DNA of 64,000 bases from Protea cynaroides (Eukaryota > Streptophyta > Magnoliopsida > Proteales > Proteaceae). The notes beneath the pieces are model-generated. The model was not told the origin of the DNA. It did no database searches and saw nothing but the letters and a program-made list of their open reading frames with translations. Shown one piece after another: positions 1 through 11,489 of this stretch. A program made the position numbers and the translations under genes. Within the stretch, counting starts at the first letter, position 1. Each line of letters opens with the position of its first letter. The stretch covers positions 13,762,055 through 13,826,054 of the forward strand of contig CM053268.1 in NCBI GenBank assembly GCA_028583415.1, given 5' to 3'.

Positions 1-355
1 ATGAAAGCTAGGAATAAGTATATCAGTTTCAATCTCTTTGAATTTTGATGAACCAAGTGGTTGGACCCTGTTGCCTAATGAACTGTTTGGGTCATGAAGC
101 CCAAGATTAATCACGGGGTCAGTCGAAGCAACCATATTGATCCGGATAATGCTTGTTTACGGGTTTCATAAGGGAGCTAACATTTGTTTGGTTGAGTCAG
201 CTTTGTTTATGCATGTAACTTCTTATTCCGTTTTCCCACTATCTCAGAGTCTTAATACTTGTCAGTTTTGGTTTTTTTTCTGGTATAGAGTTCAAGAGTC
301 AGCCTAAACCGTAACCATTTCTACCTCGTGGATAAGAGATCCCCTCACTGGGAGG
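1..355 (+). other. Leader of a decayed Tat-lineage retrotransposon
   Basis: No gene is seen here. The stretch lies directly upstream of the gag remnant in the same orientation and is probably the untranslated leader or the LTR end of that element. No primer-binding site or LTR boundary could be fixed. Confidence 0.35.
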
Positions 356-769
356 TTGTCTAGTGTGTCCATACTTGAACCAGTTAATCCTACCTCAACC
401 GCATCAACTGAACCAATGGTTGACGGATCAAACCAAGTTCCAAGCACTACAGAGGCCAGAATTGAGAGGATAGTAAATGTCATAGAGACGATGGTTATCA
501 TGATTCAAAGCCTACAGATGCAACTGCAATCCCAATCATCAACCATTGAGAGAATGAATGTGGCACCCCTACAAGGATTAAGTAGCCCTAAGCAAGTTGT
601 GCCACAAATCCCCTCAGATCCCACCTTAGAAGACATAGATGAGGTTGTGTATCAGAAACCATTGGTCATCCAGAAAGCCCCCGTGATCCAAAGGCCAAGA
701 GAGGAGGCAAATCCTTACGAAGATATATTGTACCAATCAAAGGAATTACCGAGAGCTATGAAGGCATAG
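356..769 (+). pseudogene. gag N-terminal fragment, Tat-lineage Ty3/gypsy element
   Basis: An open stretch of 137 codons, rich in Ser, Thr, Pro and Gln, with a short helical Gln-rich segment near residues 45-65. It has the look of the variable N-terminus of a Tat-type Gag, the capsid-like protein that packages element RNA. The conserved core Gag domain that should follow is missing: the frame closes at 769 and the next recognisable gag piece, the zinc knuckle, starts about 250 bases later, so an internal deletion is likely. The assignment rests on position upstream of clear gag and pol pieces, not on a diagnostic motif. Confidence 0.45.
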
Positions 770-901
770 GATGATTAGATAATCCGTCAAGGAGCATTCC
801 CCTATAATGAATTAGTAAATCGATCAGTGGGATAACTTTCCAACATTAATGCTCGTCCATTAATCTCAAAGAATCCGAGCAACACCCTTACCTCGCAAAG
901 G

Positions 902-1375
902 TTGGGGAATAAAAGGCAGTTCACGGAATTGGGTATGACCAGAAATAAATTTTTAAAAGTATTGGTACAGACCAAAAAGTTGAAAGTACTTACACCTCAT
1001 CCACTGCCGTATCCTCTCCCGTTGAAATTTTGCATGGATTTATTCTGCAAGTATCACAATCAATATGGTCACCACATTGAAAATTGTTAGGCTCTGAGGC
1101 ATGCTATACAAGATCTGGTAGATGCGGGAAAAATTGAGATCCGACCAAGGCAAGCATCTGTGGCAAACAACCCCCTTCCCCATCACACTGTTAACTTTAT
1201 CGAATGGGGAGAAGTATGTTCAAACAAAAGTGTTCAGATAGAATCAGTCCAAGCTAAAAGTAAAGGAAGCGTCACATTTGGTGATGAAGGGAACATGGTC
1301 TTAATCCAAGAAGCGGGGATCCACATTAGCAACATCAAAAATCTCACAGCACACGATGGGGATTGGACAGAATGA
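902..1375 (+). pseudogene. gag C-terminal fragment with CCHC zinc knuckle
   Basis: Residues encoded at about 1040-1090 give C-x2-YH-x3-GH-x4-C, the zinc knuckle of Tat-type Gag that binds element RNA. A stop (TAG, 1088-1090) follows the last Cys, but the same frame continues with the usual context (a short helix, then a DAGKIEI-like stretch) and then an open stretch at 1160-1375. The in-frame stop and the missing core domain make it non-functional. Downstream in the same direction are the linker and the reverse transcriptase of the same element. Confidence 0.6.
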
Positions 1376-1581
1376 TAAAGGGATAGAAAGAAGTCCGCCA
1401 CAAGATATCAGTCTCGGAGGATTCCACATTAGCAACATCATGGCAACCACAGAACCAAATCCCCCAGATTTGGACTGGGGTATGTTCTTATGACCGAGAT
1501 TTGAAATTGATAGAGGAGAAATAGAGGAGAGCCGATGATGCATTTCGGAGGCTCGAAAGGAGAAAATATAAGAATGGCGGT

Positions 1582-2334
1582 ATGAGTTTAATAAAGGCAG
1601 CAGATAGGAGTCACAAAAGATGGCAACCACAGAGGATAAATGAACCGGTCTATCAAGCACAGTTTGGAGGTATATATGAGGATGAGCAGATCAATCGATA
1701 TTTCAAGACTCTCAATAGATACTTTGTCAAAGAAGGAGAGGACATTATATTCTGCGGATTCCCTAAACCATGGCTAGATAGAAACCTCCAGAGACAAGTA
1801 CCTGGTTTTGAGATATTCTTTGACTGCACAATTGACTGGATGGAGTTGGAAGAGATCAAGAGTCAAAAGCTGAGCGAGGAGCAAAAATCAGAGGCAGAGA
1901 CAATCGACATCGACAATCTGTTCGACGAGGACCAAGTTTTAATGCTCACCGGAGACGATCAAGATGGAGATTCCAATACAAAACCAATCATCCTACCCAT
2001 CAACGGAATGATCCCAAACTGGAGTTGTCTAGATACCTTTGTCTACTCGAAATGGTTGTCATGTAATCAGTATAGTATGGCCATGTCTGGGCCCAAAGTC
2101 TATAAGTATTTAGGTAGGTTTGAGTCTTTTGATAGCATTGAGTCCGTTCCATTAGGAACCTCCTCTTCTGTACCTCTGTTTCCAAGCATTAATAAAGAAA
2201 GTTTTTCCAATTATATTGTGTCTACTTCTTCCAATTCCTTTTCTTTTAACTCTAAATTTGATAATGATGAGAATGATGAACCACCTCCTAAAATCTTACA
2301 ATCCATCAAAGCCTCGAAAGAGAAGAAAGCCTAA
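1582..2334 (+). pseudogene. gag-pol linker fragment before reverse transcriptase
   Basis: A 250-codon frame with acidic and Ser-rich segments. It sits where Tat-type elements carry the protease and the linker to reverse transcriptase. I do not see a clean retroviral aspartic protease motif (D-S/T-G), so the protease may be lost or too diverged. The C-terminal quarter is low-complexity (Ser, Asn, Asp) and likely encodes a spacer. The frame closes 70 bases before the reverse-transcriptase frame. Confidence 0.4.
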
Positions 2335-2403
2335 CTTGTTGGCAATGACTTCAAGAGGATCAATCTTGGTACAGAAGAGCAGCTACAAGAGATCAAGATT
2401 GGC

Positions 2404-3110
2404 ATGACCTTGACAGAAAAAGAGACTGACCAGTTGACGAAATTATTGAAGGAATTCCAAGAGGTGTTCGCATGGTCTTATGAAAATATACCGGGCATAG
2501 ATCCAGAAGTGGTACAACACAAGATACCTCTAATTCCCAATGCAAAGCCACACAAGCAAAAGTTGAGACGGCTAAGACCTGAATGGACTTTAAAAGTTAA
2601 AGAGGATATAATGAAACAGTTTAACGCCGGATTCTTGGAAGTCTCGAAGTATCCATAATGGCTAGCTAATGTGGGCATAGTACTTAAGAAGGATGGAAGG
2701 CTAAGAGTGTGTGTGGATTATAGAAATCTGAATAAGGCCAGCCCCAAGGATGGTTTTCCACTGCCAAAGACAGACATCCTAGTTGATAACACAGCCAATC
2801 ATGTGTTTCTGTCTTTCATGGATGGATTCTCAGGGTATAAAGATGGCACTAGAAGACAAAGAGAAAACTGCCTTTACAATAGGCTGGGGTACCTATTGTT
2901 ACATGGTAATGCCATTTGGACTAAAGAATGCAGGAGCAACCTATTAGAGGATGGCTACAACAATGTTGCATGATCTGATTCACAAGGAAGTTAAAGTATA
3001 TGTGGATGATACAATTGTGAAATCACTTACTAGAGAGGACCATATTACAGCTCTTAGGAAATTCTTAAAGAGGATTAAGCAATACAACCTTAGGCTTAAC
3101 CCTCAGAAGT
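2404..3110 (+). pseudogene. Reverse transcriptase, N-terminal and catalytic part, Tat lineage
   Basis: Encodes the start of the polymerase that copies element RNA into DNA. Visible are the FAWSYENIPG segment, the KLRRLRPE motif, the VCVDYRNLNKASPKD fingers motif, the FMDGFSGY motif and, after a frame change near 2850, the catalytic YVDD at about 3000-3011. The wording of these motifs is that of the Tat clade. Damage: a stop between KYP and WLANV (2656-2658), a frameshift near 2840-2870, and a stop (TGA) replacing the Cys after NPQK at 3110. A solo LTR inserted at exactly this point, and the protein resumes at 5573. Confidence 0.85.
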
Positions 3111-3383
3111 GAGCATGTCACACCCCAATTCTGGACTAACCAGAATGGTGTGATGAACCATCAATAAACAAACTGTTCAATCAGGATCTCGTATAGGCTA
3201 TGCCAACCATGTTAAACCAAAACACATTCCACATTAATTAGAGATAATAAAGTAAATAGCGGAAGTCTTATTAATAATGAACTAAGGTCTAATCATGATA
3301 AATAATTAATATTTCAGTTATCTCCAAGTAACCAAAATATAATTTAACACATATTATAAATATCCAAATACGAAAGTTAAACA

Positions 3384-3511
3384 CTAAGCATATCCATAGT
3401 TGATTAACGAATCATAATAGTCTTCCATAGCTTGCTCATCCATAGCCGCCACCTATTCATATGTTGGCATGTCGACATAATATTCAACCGTAATACCTGC
3501 AACATCAGAAA
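3384..3511 (-). pseudogene. LTR-encoded exon-like frame, copy L1
   Basis: Follows the acceptor-like CTTTTAG on the minus strand. It encodes a diverged version of the LTR peptide: the V-E-Y-Y and M-P-T-Y positions are recognisable. An internal TAG interrupts it and the C-terminal Cys cluster is lost. Its length, 128 bases, is 6 less than the 134 of intact copies, so the reading frame is kept. Confidence 0.4.
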
Positions 3512-4469
3512 CTAAAAGAATTACGTACGCGAGGGTCAGCTCTCCAACTTGAGTTCAGTGAGTAAACAAAACAATGCAACAAACATATGCATGCATTCAA
3601 TTCATATCTTTGGTCTGGTTTATAAGTTTGCAATGTGCTATAAAAATGATTGGGGCCGCCACACCTCTATACACGAGTGTGTGTAGCCGCCCAATGGATC
3701 AAACACCATTTCTGTCCCACATGCACCCATCATGGAATAGAGATAGAGCTAAAGTATCCGGATCAAACACCGCATAACACTTCCCCTGATGCCCTACCCA
3801 TACCAACACGTAAACCCCTATTGGCGAGGGCTTGCAAATTGGGCTCGCAACTAACCAATCCTAATGCCAAACAGTATATCCAAGGCCTCACCCCAGCATC
3901 CCTCAATACGTCCATAGAGATGGAGCTAAGACCCCCCGACATAGTCAGAGACCACATGGTCCGAGACCACCTCCCCTGATGTCCTACGATGTAATAGTTC
4001 TATTAAGGTAATGGCGATACGACGATGTTAGTGGACAAGACTTGAGTAGAGATAGAACTAGAGTCTGGTGACCAGGATGAAACACAGTGTCACGTCCTCC
4101 CCCTGATGCTCCACTCACATCAAGCATACTAACCACACACATACATTCACATGCCTATTCCTAACATCATCATCATCATCATGCTATAAATAAACAGTAT
4201 TATATATACATGAGCAGTAATAGAAGGAATATTGGATGACATGTGAAATGTACATTACAAGCATACAAGCATAGAATCATTCATGGCATTGGACTCAATA
4301 AGAAAAACAACTTGTTATTAGCAATTAGTTTAGGTCTTGTTCCCTCACCTTTGGTCGATGATTGTTCCTTGTCCGAGCTTTGTAAATCACTTTTAGACCA
4401 CTTGAAAACCTAACAAATTTATAGATTTTAAATTAGAATTTATTTCCATTAATTCAGACTTCAAGAAAC

Positions 4470-4805
4470 TGAGTGGTCGCAGGTGTGGCTGCACTTGTGG
4501 TCTCAGTTTCTGTGACCACAGGGTGTGTGGTCGCTATGTGTGGTCGCATATCATGCGACCACACCCTCCCTGAAACTTCCCCGAGGGTGTGTGGTCGCTA
4601 TGTGTGGTCGCATACCATGTGACCACACCCTCCCTGGAACTTTCCCAAGGGCGTCTGGTCGATCACATGTGTCTCGTGTAGTCGCATATCATGGGACCAC
4701 ACATGCGACCACACCCTCCCTAGAACTTTCCCGAGGGCGTATGGTCGACACATGTGTGTCTCATGTGGTCATGCGACCACACATGCGACCACACATGTGA
4801 TGGTC
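4470..4805. repeat. Palindrome-rich block 2 of LTR L1
   Basis: Dense direct and inverted copies of TGTGGTCGCA and TGCGACCACA, separated by a CTCCCTGGAACTTTCCC-like spacer that recurs three times. The open frame at 4525-4800 is a by-product of the repeats. A second block with the same motif lies at 5289-5430. Confidence 0.7.
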
Positions 4806-5572
4806 GATTTTTCCACTCTCAACTCAATTTCTTCGTGTTTTGATTCTTTGGTTTTTCATCATGATCCTTCCTATGATTGTTCTATGGTTTAAAATTCATA
4901 TTTTTACATAATCCATCATCCTAATAGATTCTCTCCATGGATCTCTTAGAAATTGTCTATGGTTTTATGATTGGGGTCTCACTTTGAATCACTATCTCCT
5001 CCATGATCTATTCTAGGTATTCAACTGATGTGGGGGATGTTTTCATACCTTAAACTTGTTGAAGAATTAGAGTTCTCTCTGAATTTCCTTCTCTTAGTCT
5101 TCCTCTTCAATTGTTCTTCTCTTCCTCCTCTTCTCTTTCTCTCTCTTTCAGTTTGAGTTCTAAAGGGATGAAAGAGGCTAAGGGACGTCCTATATATAGA
5201 GGAAAACCCTCCATATAGAGTCTTACTTAGATTAGGAAAGAACCCCCTTCGGATTAGGAAGGTTTCCTAATCACGGAGTCAGTTTGACTTCTTGTGGTCG
5301 CACGTGGGGTGGCAGAACCCGTCGACCACACATCCAAAATCTACGACCACACATCCCAGACTCCTATGGTCGCATTATTCTGAGGTGTGGTCGGCCATAC
5401 CTGTTTATGTATGCGACCACACACTCCTAATTAGATGATTTTGGGTTAAATTTCATACCTAGCCTTGTGGTTTCTTCACGCACTTGGTCCATTTGGACCG
5501 ATTATGATGGAAAGACCGGTCACGACACGAGAATGTAAGGTTAGACCGGGTTTGTGGCGTGCGAGTCTTACT

Positions 5573-6361
5573 GTACATTTGGAGTAATAATAGGAAAATT
5601 GCTAGGCTTCTTGGTTAGTCAAAGGGGGATTGAAATAGACCCGGCCAAGATAAAAGCCATATCAGATATGCCACCTCCCAAAACAGAGAAATAGATAAGA
5701 AGTTTTTTGGGAAGGCTCCAGTACATCAATTGGTTTATCGCACACCTCAGGGCAACATGCGATCCGATCTTCAAGTTACTAAGGAAGAATCAACCCAAGG
5801 AGTGGAACCCTCATTGTCAGTTGGCTTTTGACAAGATCAAGACTTACCTATCAAATCCACCAGTATTGGCTCCACCTATTCTGGGAAGGCCATTGCTCCT
5901 TTACTTATCAATGTTAGAAGATTCCATGTGGTCAATGATAGCCCAACACGATAACGATGGACGTACAGAAAAAGCAATATATTACTTGAGCAAGAAATTT
6001 ATAGGCTACGAGTTAAACTATACACCCTTGGAGAAGACATGTGCTGACATGTGCTGCTTTAGTCTGGGTAACTAAAAGGTTGAGACATTACATGTTATCG
6101 TACCCTGTCATACTCATTTCAAGGATGGACTCATTGAAGTATCTATTTGAGAAGCCAGCGTTAACTGGAAGACTGGTTCGATGGCTACTATTGTTGTCTA
6201 AATTTGATATTACATATGTCACACAGAAATCCATCAAGGGGAGTGCAATTGCAGAGCATCTGTCTGCTCACCCAGACAGGGATAATCTTAGAAACTTCGA
6301 TGATGTATTCCCCGATGAAGAGGTTCACATGGCCGAAGAGGAAAAAAAAGAAGATACATAG
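5573..6361 (+). pseudogene. Reverse transcriptase end and RNase H, Tat lineage
   Basis: This is the continuation of the polymerase interrupted at 3110. It opens with CTFGV, then the GFLVS and EIDPAKIKAI thumb motifs, a stop (TAG) after KTEK, and then SFLGRLQYI. The RNase H domain, which removes the RNA strand of the hybrid, follows from about 5880: LLLYLS-type first strand, YYLSKKF, and the ELNYTPLEK motif. A frameshift with a small duplication (tgtgctgaca repeated near 6045) separates EKTCA from the rest, which ends with a SAIAEHLSAHP motif near 6260. Confidence 0.8.
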
Positions 6362-6760
6362 ATGATGTCCTTTGACAGAGCCACCAACCATAGAGGGTGT
6401 GGAGCTAGGGTATTACTTATAAATCCAGAAGGGGAATTCATACCATCTCACTCTGATTAGAGTTCGAGTGTACAAACAATACTGCAGAATATGAAGCTTG
6501 CGTCATGGGGCTCAAAGCTGTACTTGCAATAAGCATCAAGAAGTTGAAAGTGTATGGGGATTCGTCCATCGTCATCTATCAAGTTAGAGGGGATTGAAAA
6601 ATCAATGATGAAAAATTGATACCTTATCAGAAGCATGCAATTAGTCTGGCTCAGAGCTTCACAGAGATAGAGTTCGACTATTCCCCAAGGGACACAAACA
6701 AATACGCTGACGCATTGGCCACCTTGGCTTCAATGATCAGTGGTGATCCTATCGAATGCA
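6362..6760 (+). pseudogene. Second (archaeal-like) RNase H domain, Tat lineage
   Basis: After the normal RNase H there is another RNase H-like domain: an F-D-x-A-(S/T)-N start with GCGA-V-LL, a P-x-GEFIP strand, a frame-shifted NNTAEYEAC helix (about 6475-6500) with the catalytic Glu, a YGDSS strand with Asp (about 6553) and a final NKYADALATLAS motif with Asp near 6700-6735. A second RNase H after the first is the hallmark of the Tat clade. Two stops and at least two frameshifts break it. Confidence 0.75.
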
Positions 6761-8074
6761 CAAGACCCTTGATGATAGAAAGAAGAAGGCAGCCGGCATA
6801 TGCAGAAGTTGACGCATTGACAGTTGATGGAAGACCTTGGTTCACACCCATATTGGACTTCATTAAAGAAGGCAAATACCCTATAGACACTACAATAGGA
6901 GAGAAGAAGACACTGAGACGATATGCTTCACAGTTCATCCTCTGTGAAGATATCCTATACAAGAGATCATACGATGGGGTACAATTGATCTGTGTCGATG
7001 AAGAGCAAGCACAAACCCTCATTGAGCAGATACATCAAGGAGTTTGTGGACCGCACATTAATGCTAGGATGCTTGCAAAGAAAATCCTAAGAATGGGGTA
7101 CTATTGGAACACGATGAAAACAGATTACGTGGAGTTTGTGAAGAAGTGCCAAAAATGCCAGATCTTCGCCAACCTGATACATGTACCACCTATAGAATTG
7201 CACACTCTCAGTTCACCTTGGCCATTCTCAACTTGGGGTATAGATGTAATCGAAAAGATTCACCCAAAGCATCAAATGGATACGAGTTTATCTTAGTAGC
7301 CATCGACTATTTTACCAAGTGGGTAAAAGCTCAGTCATATGCTAAACTCACAGCAAATAAGGTAGCCAAGTTCCTCCAAGAGCATATCATCTGTCAGCAT
7401 GGCATGCCTCATGCTCTAATCTTAGATCAAGGTCAACACTTTAGAGGAAAGGTACAAGAGCTATGTGAGAAGTTTAACATCCAAAGGCACTGTTCCTCTC
7501 CTTATCGTCTATAGACAAATGGAGCAGTAGAGGCCGCCAACAAGAATGTCAAAGTCATACTCCAAAAAATGATAGAAACTCATGGTGACTGGGTAGACAA
7601 GCTGTCGTGCGCATTATGGGCATATAGGACTTCTATAAAGACATAGCAACACCTTACTCTTTAGTATATGGTATGGAAGCAGAACTCCTAGTAGAAATGG
7701 AAATGCCATCACTGAGAATCTTAATGGAGTCCAAAATTCTTGAAGTTGAATGGCTCTGATCCGGTTATGAAGAGTTGAACCTCAATGATGAAAAGAAAGT
7801 GAAAGCAGCTGACAATGCAAAGAAGTACCAACAAAGAATGGCTACCACTTTTAATAAGAAGGTCTGTATTCGTCATTTGGCAGTGGAAAAGCTAGTACTA
7901 AAGGAGCAAAGAGCACTTATCCATGACCCCAGGGGTAAATTCCATCCAAACTGGAGTGGACCATTCATAGTGGAAGAAATCTTACCTGGAAAGACAATTC
8001 AGTTGATAGATCTAGATGGTAAAGAGTTACAGTACCTGACCAACCTTGATCAGGTGAAGCAATATCATGTCTAG
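6761..8074 (+). pseudogene. Integrase, Tat lineage
   Basis: Encodes the enzyme that inserts the DNA copy. The zinc-binding HHCC domain is at about 7036-7160 (H-x-G-x-C-G-x-H, then C-Q-x-C). The catalytic core follows after a frameshift near 7260: first Asp in the WGIDVI strand, second in an ILDQG strand (normally SDNG), and the Glu in GAVEAANK after a stop at 7512-7514. Further frameshifts lie at 7640-7760. The C-terminal part (7775-8074) has the K-x-W-x-GPF-V strand and ends with YHV and a stop. A purine tract (8088-8102) follows. Confidence 0.8.
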
Positions 8075-8700
8075 CCTTTGCACTCTTCCCAAAAAAAAGG
8101 AGAATGCAGTTGGTTTTTCATTTACGAAAGTCAACAATGAAACGACATTTGGAGGACTTTACAATAGATTGAGTTGGATTCTCCAAAGAGGCTACTACTT
8201 CCCGCCACTCAGGAATGGTTTCAACATCTCATCATAATTAAAGAAAGAACTTCCTACTTTCTGGCTAAGCTCTTTCATCCGTTCATCTATCTAATGGATT
8301 TCCCAAGAGTTGCATATCGAGCCCATCTTTCACATCTTTTGATATCGACCCTAGTGGTCATGTGAATCTAAAAATAATGATAATGATAAATCTAGCTGAA
8401 ACTCTTATCTATCGTTCATTACATTCAACGACATCCAAAGATTCCAAAAAGCCCTTCTTTTTCAAGCCCAGAAAATGGTATCCCTTCGGAGGGATCGACT
8501 GTCTTTGATTTAGAAACTTAGGCCCATACAAGGTCATGCATATCCACATATTTCATGCACAACTCACTAAGGTTTTCAATGTGTCTAGCAATTACAGTGT
8601 AAGAAAGTTCTAATGATTTTCCTACTAATTCTATTGTAGGTCAAGATTTCCTATAGGTTGACTTTGGTGAACACTTTAGAGCTTTTACTCGTCAAACAAC

Positions 8701-9144
8701 ATGGTGAAGATGGATAGGGAATTGAAAAATTGGAGTTAGCATATGGAATTCTCTGAAAATCATTTTTTCTTAGAGAAGATTCACTTCGACATCCACCTCC
8801 AAATGATGACAGTAAAATTGTGCCTAGGTTTACTAAAAGCAGCTATTCAGTGCTGGGATCCAATAGCTCCTGTATTTAGGTTTGGTGAAGCCAAATTGTG
8901 TCCTACTATTGAAGAATTCAGAGCATGTCTCCTTTATCCACCAGAAAGAAAGATGTTTAGACCATCCCCTAAGAGAGATTACAAGCATAGAATAAAAGAC
9001 TTCTTTAACTGGAATGAAGAAGAAGCAAGATTGTTCGTTCAAGACCAGAGATTGAAATTGCAACCCATGATAGATACCTATGCATGGAAAGAACCTAAAG
9101 GTAATGAAGCAAAAACATGGAGGAGACGAAGATATGCATGCTAA
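8701..9144 (+). pseudogene. Extra ORF with DUF7745-like domain, 3' to pol
   Basis: A frame starting at the ATG at 8701, broken by one stop (8737-8739) and open from 8743 to 9144. It encodes a segment with CWDP, VFRFG and LCPTIEEF, wording I associate with DUF7745 / plant-mobile-domain proteins carried by plant retrotransposons. The usual proteins are much longer, so this is an N-terminal fragment. It lies 630 bases past the integrase stop in the same direction and is probably cargo of the same element. The family name is from memory of its conserved wording. Confidence 0.5.
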
Positions 9145-10330
9145 CAGAGTCATTTGTTTTAAATACTCATTTAGTGTGTTCAACCTATCCAGTTGTGTTT
9201 GAACACTCATTTAGTGTTAGACTCAGTCATTTTCTTTAAAGCTATGTAAACAGACAAAGTTTATGACCCAATGAGAACCATTTCAATTTCTAGTTGTCCT
9301 CCTCAATTTCATTTGGAGTATGCTTGCTAACAGAGTCATTTGTTTTGAATGTACATGATTTGTGTGATGATGGTAGCTAGTCTTGATGTGTTACTGTGTT
9401 TGCCATGGTATGTGCATGAATGTTGAGTGGTTTGGTTTGATGATCTTACCTCTTGGAAAATTTTATCTCTTCTAGTATAGGAGGGCAAAAATGTAGTTTT
9501 CTTATCTTTACCCTCAATTGAAACAATCTCGGCTAAAGAGGAGTATCTGTAAGTTCCCCAATTGAACAAAGTCTTACTAGACTGTAGACAACAAAGTGGG
9601 AGAGATGAGAGAAAGTTTAGAAAGTAAGGGGAGGTGAGTGAAACTCCCTCCAAAATGGTAGTCGATCAATCCCGATATGCTCTCTATAAAGTTTTGAGAA
9701 GAGCTGAAATGGTCCTTAGTGTCTAGAAGCCGAAGTGAACATATATGGCAAGTTGGTGAATCCCAATGCAAAGTTTAAATTTTTTGTTGCAACTTGGGGA
9801 TTGTTTTTTATGGGCCCTATAGTAAGGATGGATGCGTAAGTCTGGAAAATATCGTCAAAATGAGACCAGAATCGCTCAATTTCGATATCAAACGAAAAAG
9901 ATATGGCAATTTTAATCCGGGAATAAGAATAAGTGTATTTTCTAAAAATTAATAATATCCAGGGGCTTGTATTCAAATTATAGTAAGTTTAATTATTTAA
10001 ACTTCATCTTTTCATATGTTGCTCATCCGACGTCCAAATGAGGTGATTCCAGTGCCATTATTCCTTATTTTTAATGCTCTACAAAGTGGACGTGGAGAAT
10101 TTGAGGCAGAGGTCTCTGAGGCATCCCATGCAGAATTGCTAGCCGAATTATCGTAAATTGGCCTGTTTAAACTTTAAAAATTCATAGGTTTGTCATTTTA
10201 CGTCCAAATGAGACGATTCAAACTCTAGTATTTTTCATTTTCAGTGTTCTACAAAGTGAATGTAGAAAATTTGGGATAGAGTCCATCAAAAGATTCCATA
10301 CGAAATGGTAGCGAAAATGACCTATAAAAT
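9145..10330. other. Non-coding 3' region of the Tat element with local repeats
   Basis: No gene seen. A 30-base segment with CTAACAGAGTCATTTG is present at 9138-9165 and 9326-9350. Two diverged units of about 175 bases (around 10017-10165 and 10190-10330) share CGTCCAAATGAG and CTCTACAAAGTG-like motifs. The style is that of a Tat LTR or its upstream spacer; no LTR boundary could be fixed. Confidence 0.5.
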
Positions 10331-10509
10331 GATAGAGAGAGAAAAACCAATCTTGGCCCAACCCAGTTCAATCCATATTAATTTAACCCAGTCAACTCAT
10401 GTCAGTCCAACCCAAACAAGTCAGTCCTGCTCAGTCAACCTTGAACAGATCAACTCAGCCCAAACCAGTATTGATCAAACAGGTTCAGTCCCATGTGCAT
10501 ATACTTTAT

Positions 10510-10613
10510 ACATTGCTATAATATTACCATATATTATATAGTAATGTATATGTATATTATCATATATATTATTTATATTATTTATATTATATATATATAT
10601 ATATATATATACT
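10510..10613. repeat. AT-rich microsatellite
   Basis: Runs of TATA and a perfect (AT)n block at about 10588-10611 inside AT-rich DNA. Confidence 0.85.
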
Positions 10614-10619
10614 TTGATG

Positions 10620-11145
10620 GAAATCCGAGATGATGGAAAATAGGAAAGAAGTGGGCTGATTTCTAAATCGAAAGAATTGAGAAAAGGAAAGGAGAGAATC
10701 GGCCATAAGGAAAGAAAGAAAGGTTAACTGAAAAGAAAATTATGGAAAGAAAGGAGAGAATCAGCCATAAGGAAAGAGAGAGGAAGGATTTTGGTTTTAG
10801 GAAAGGAAAGAAAAATCGAATTGAAAAAGAAGAGGAAAGCCTCGGGCAGCCACTTGGAAAGAAACAAAAAAAAAAAGAAAAAAAAAAGAAAAAAAAGGAA
10901 GAGAAGAGTCTGGACTCTAAAAAGAGAAATTTGGAAAAGAGAAAAAAACAGAAAAAAAAAAAAGAACGCGAGGGGAGCCGAGAAGGAGAGAGGAAGAAAT
11001 AGAGAAACAAGAGAACGTGAGGGGAGCAGAGAAGAAGAGAGGAAGAAAAAGAAGAGAAGTGGGAGAACGTGAGAAGGAGCTGAAGAAGAAGAAAGAGAAT
11101 TTAGAAGGAGATCGAGGGAGAAGAAGAAGGAGAAGAAGGCTTCAG
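10620..11145. repeat. Purine-rich (GA/AAG) low-complexity tract
   Basis: About 500 bases of almost pure A and G on the plus strand. A duplicated unit containing GGAGAGAATCGGCCATAAGG (10690) and GGAGAGAATCAGCCATAAGG (10753) is recognisable. Long frames on both strands here (Lys/Glu/Arg-rich or Phe/Ser/Leu-rich) are compositional artefacts. If this region is LTR, it resembles the purine-rich leader after a promoter. Confidence 0.8.
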
Positions 11146-11480
11146 GTAAGCTTGCCTTCTCCTCTGTTTTCTTCTTTTCTTTCACCTCCCGAACCTGATC
11201 ACAACTACCGATCATCATATTACTTAGCATCTTACCTAGCCACCATGTATACAACCACTTACTTAACCGCCACCTCCTGCTGCTATTTTTTTTAAAAACC
11301 ACCACCACTCCTAAGCTGCACCTGTCCAGCCACCATGACCTTTCAAACTTCATTCCACTTTTGCTGTCCAACCTTACATCTGCCTTACCATCTGATCAAA
11401 TTAACCCCAGTAGCACCCACTGATTTTATCCGATCTCTTCTCTATAGATCAGACAATCTGAACCCTTGATTGATGCCATG
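11146..11480. other. Non-coding spacer
   Basis: Mixed-composition DNA between the purine tract and the AT-rich array. No gene or motif recognised. Confidence 0.5.
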
Positions 11481-11489
11481 CAACCTGGT

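Larger units (their letters stand above)
3116..5572 (-). mobile_element. Solo LTR (Tekay-type chromovirus family), copy L1
   Basis: On the minus strand it begins TGTAAGACTC-like (terminal A changed) and ends GGGGTGTGACA, matching the 3' LTR that directly follows a chromovirus pol gene at 41123-43389. The flanks gagca (3111-3115) and gtaca (5573-5577) are a diverged 5-bp target duplication, and the interrupted reverse-transcriptase frame resumes at 5573. No internal region is left, so it is a solo LTR made by recombination. It carries a TATA-like sequence (5191-5198), a donor-like site at 4348-4349, and the exon-like frame at 3384-3511. Confidence 0.85.

Noticed and set aside
4525..4800. 91-codon frame with CGRIPCDHT-type repeats
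   Set aside because: Lies in the palindromic block of solo LTR L1 and has no counterpart in the other LTRs.
10663..11371. Long frames on both strands in the GA-rich tract
   Set aside because: Amino-acid composition (Lys/Glu/Arg or Phe/Ser/Leu only) follows from the base composition; no domain.
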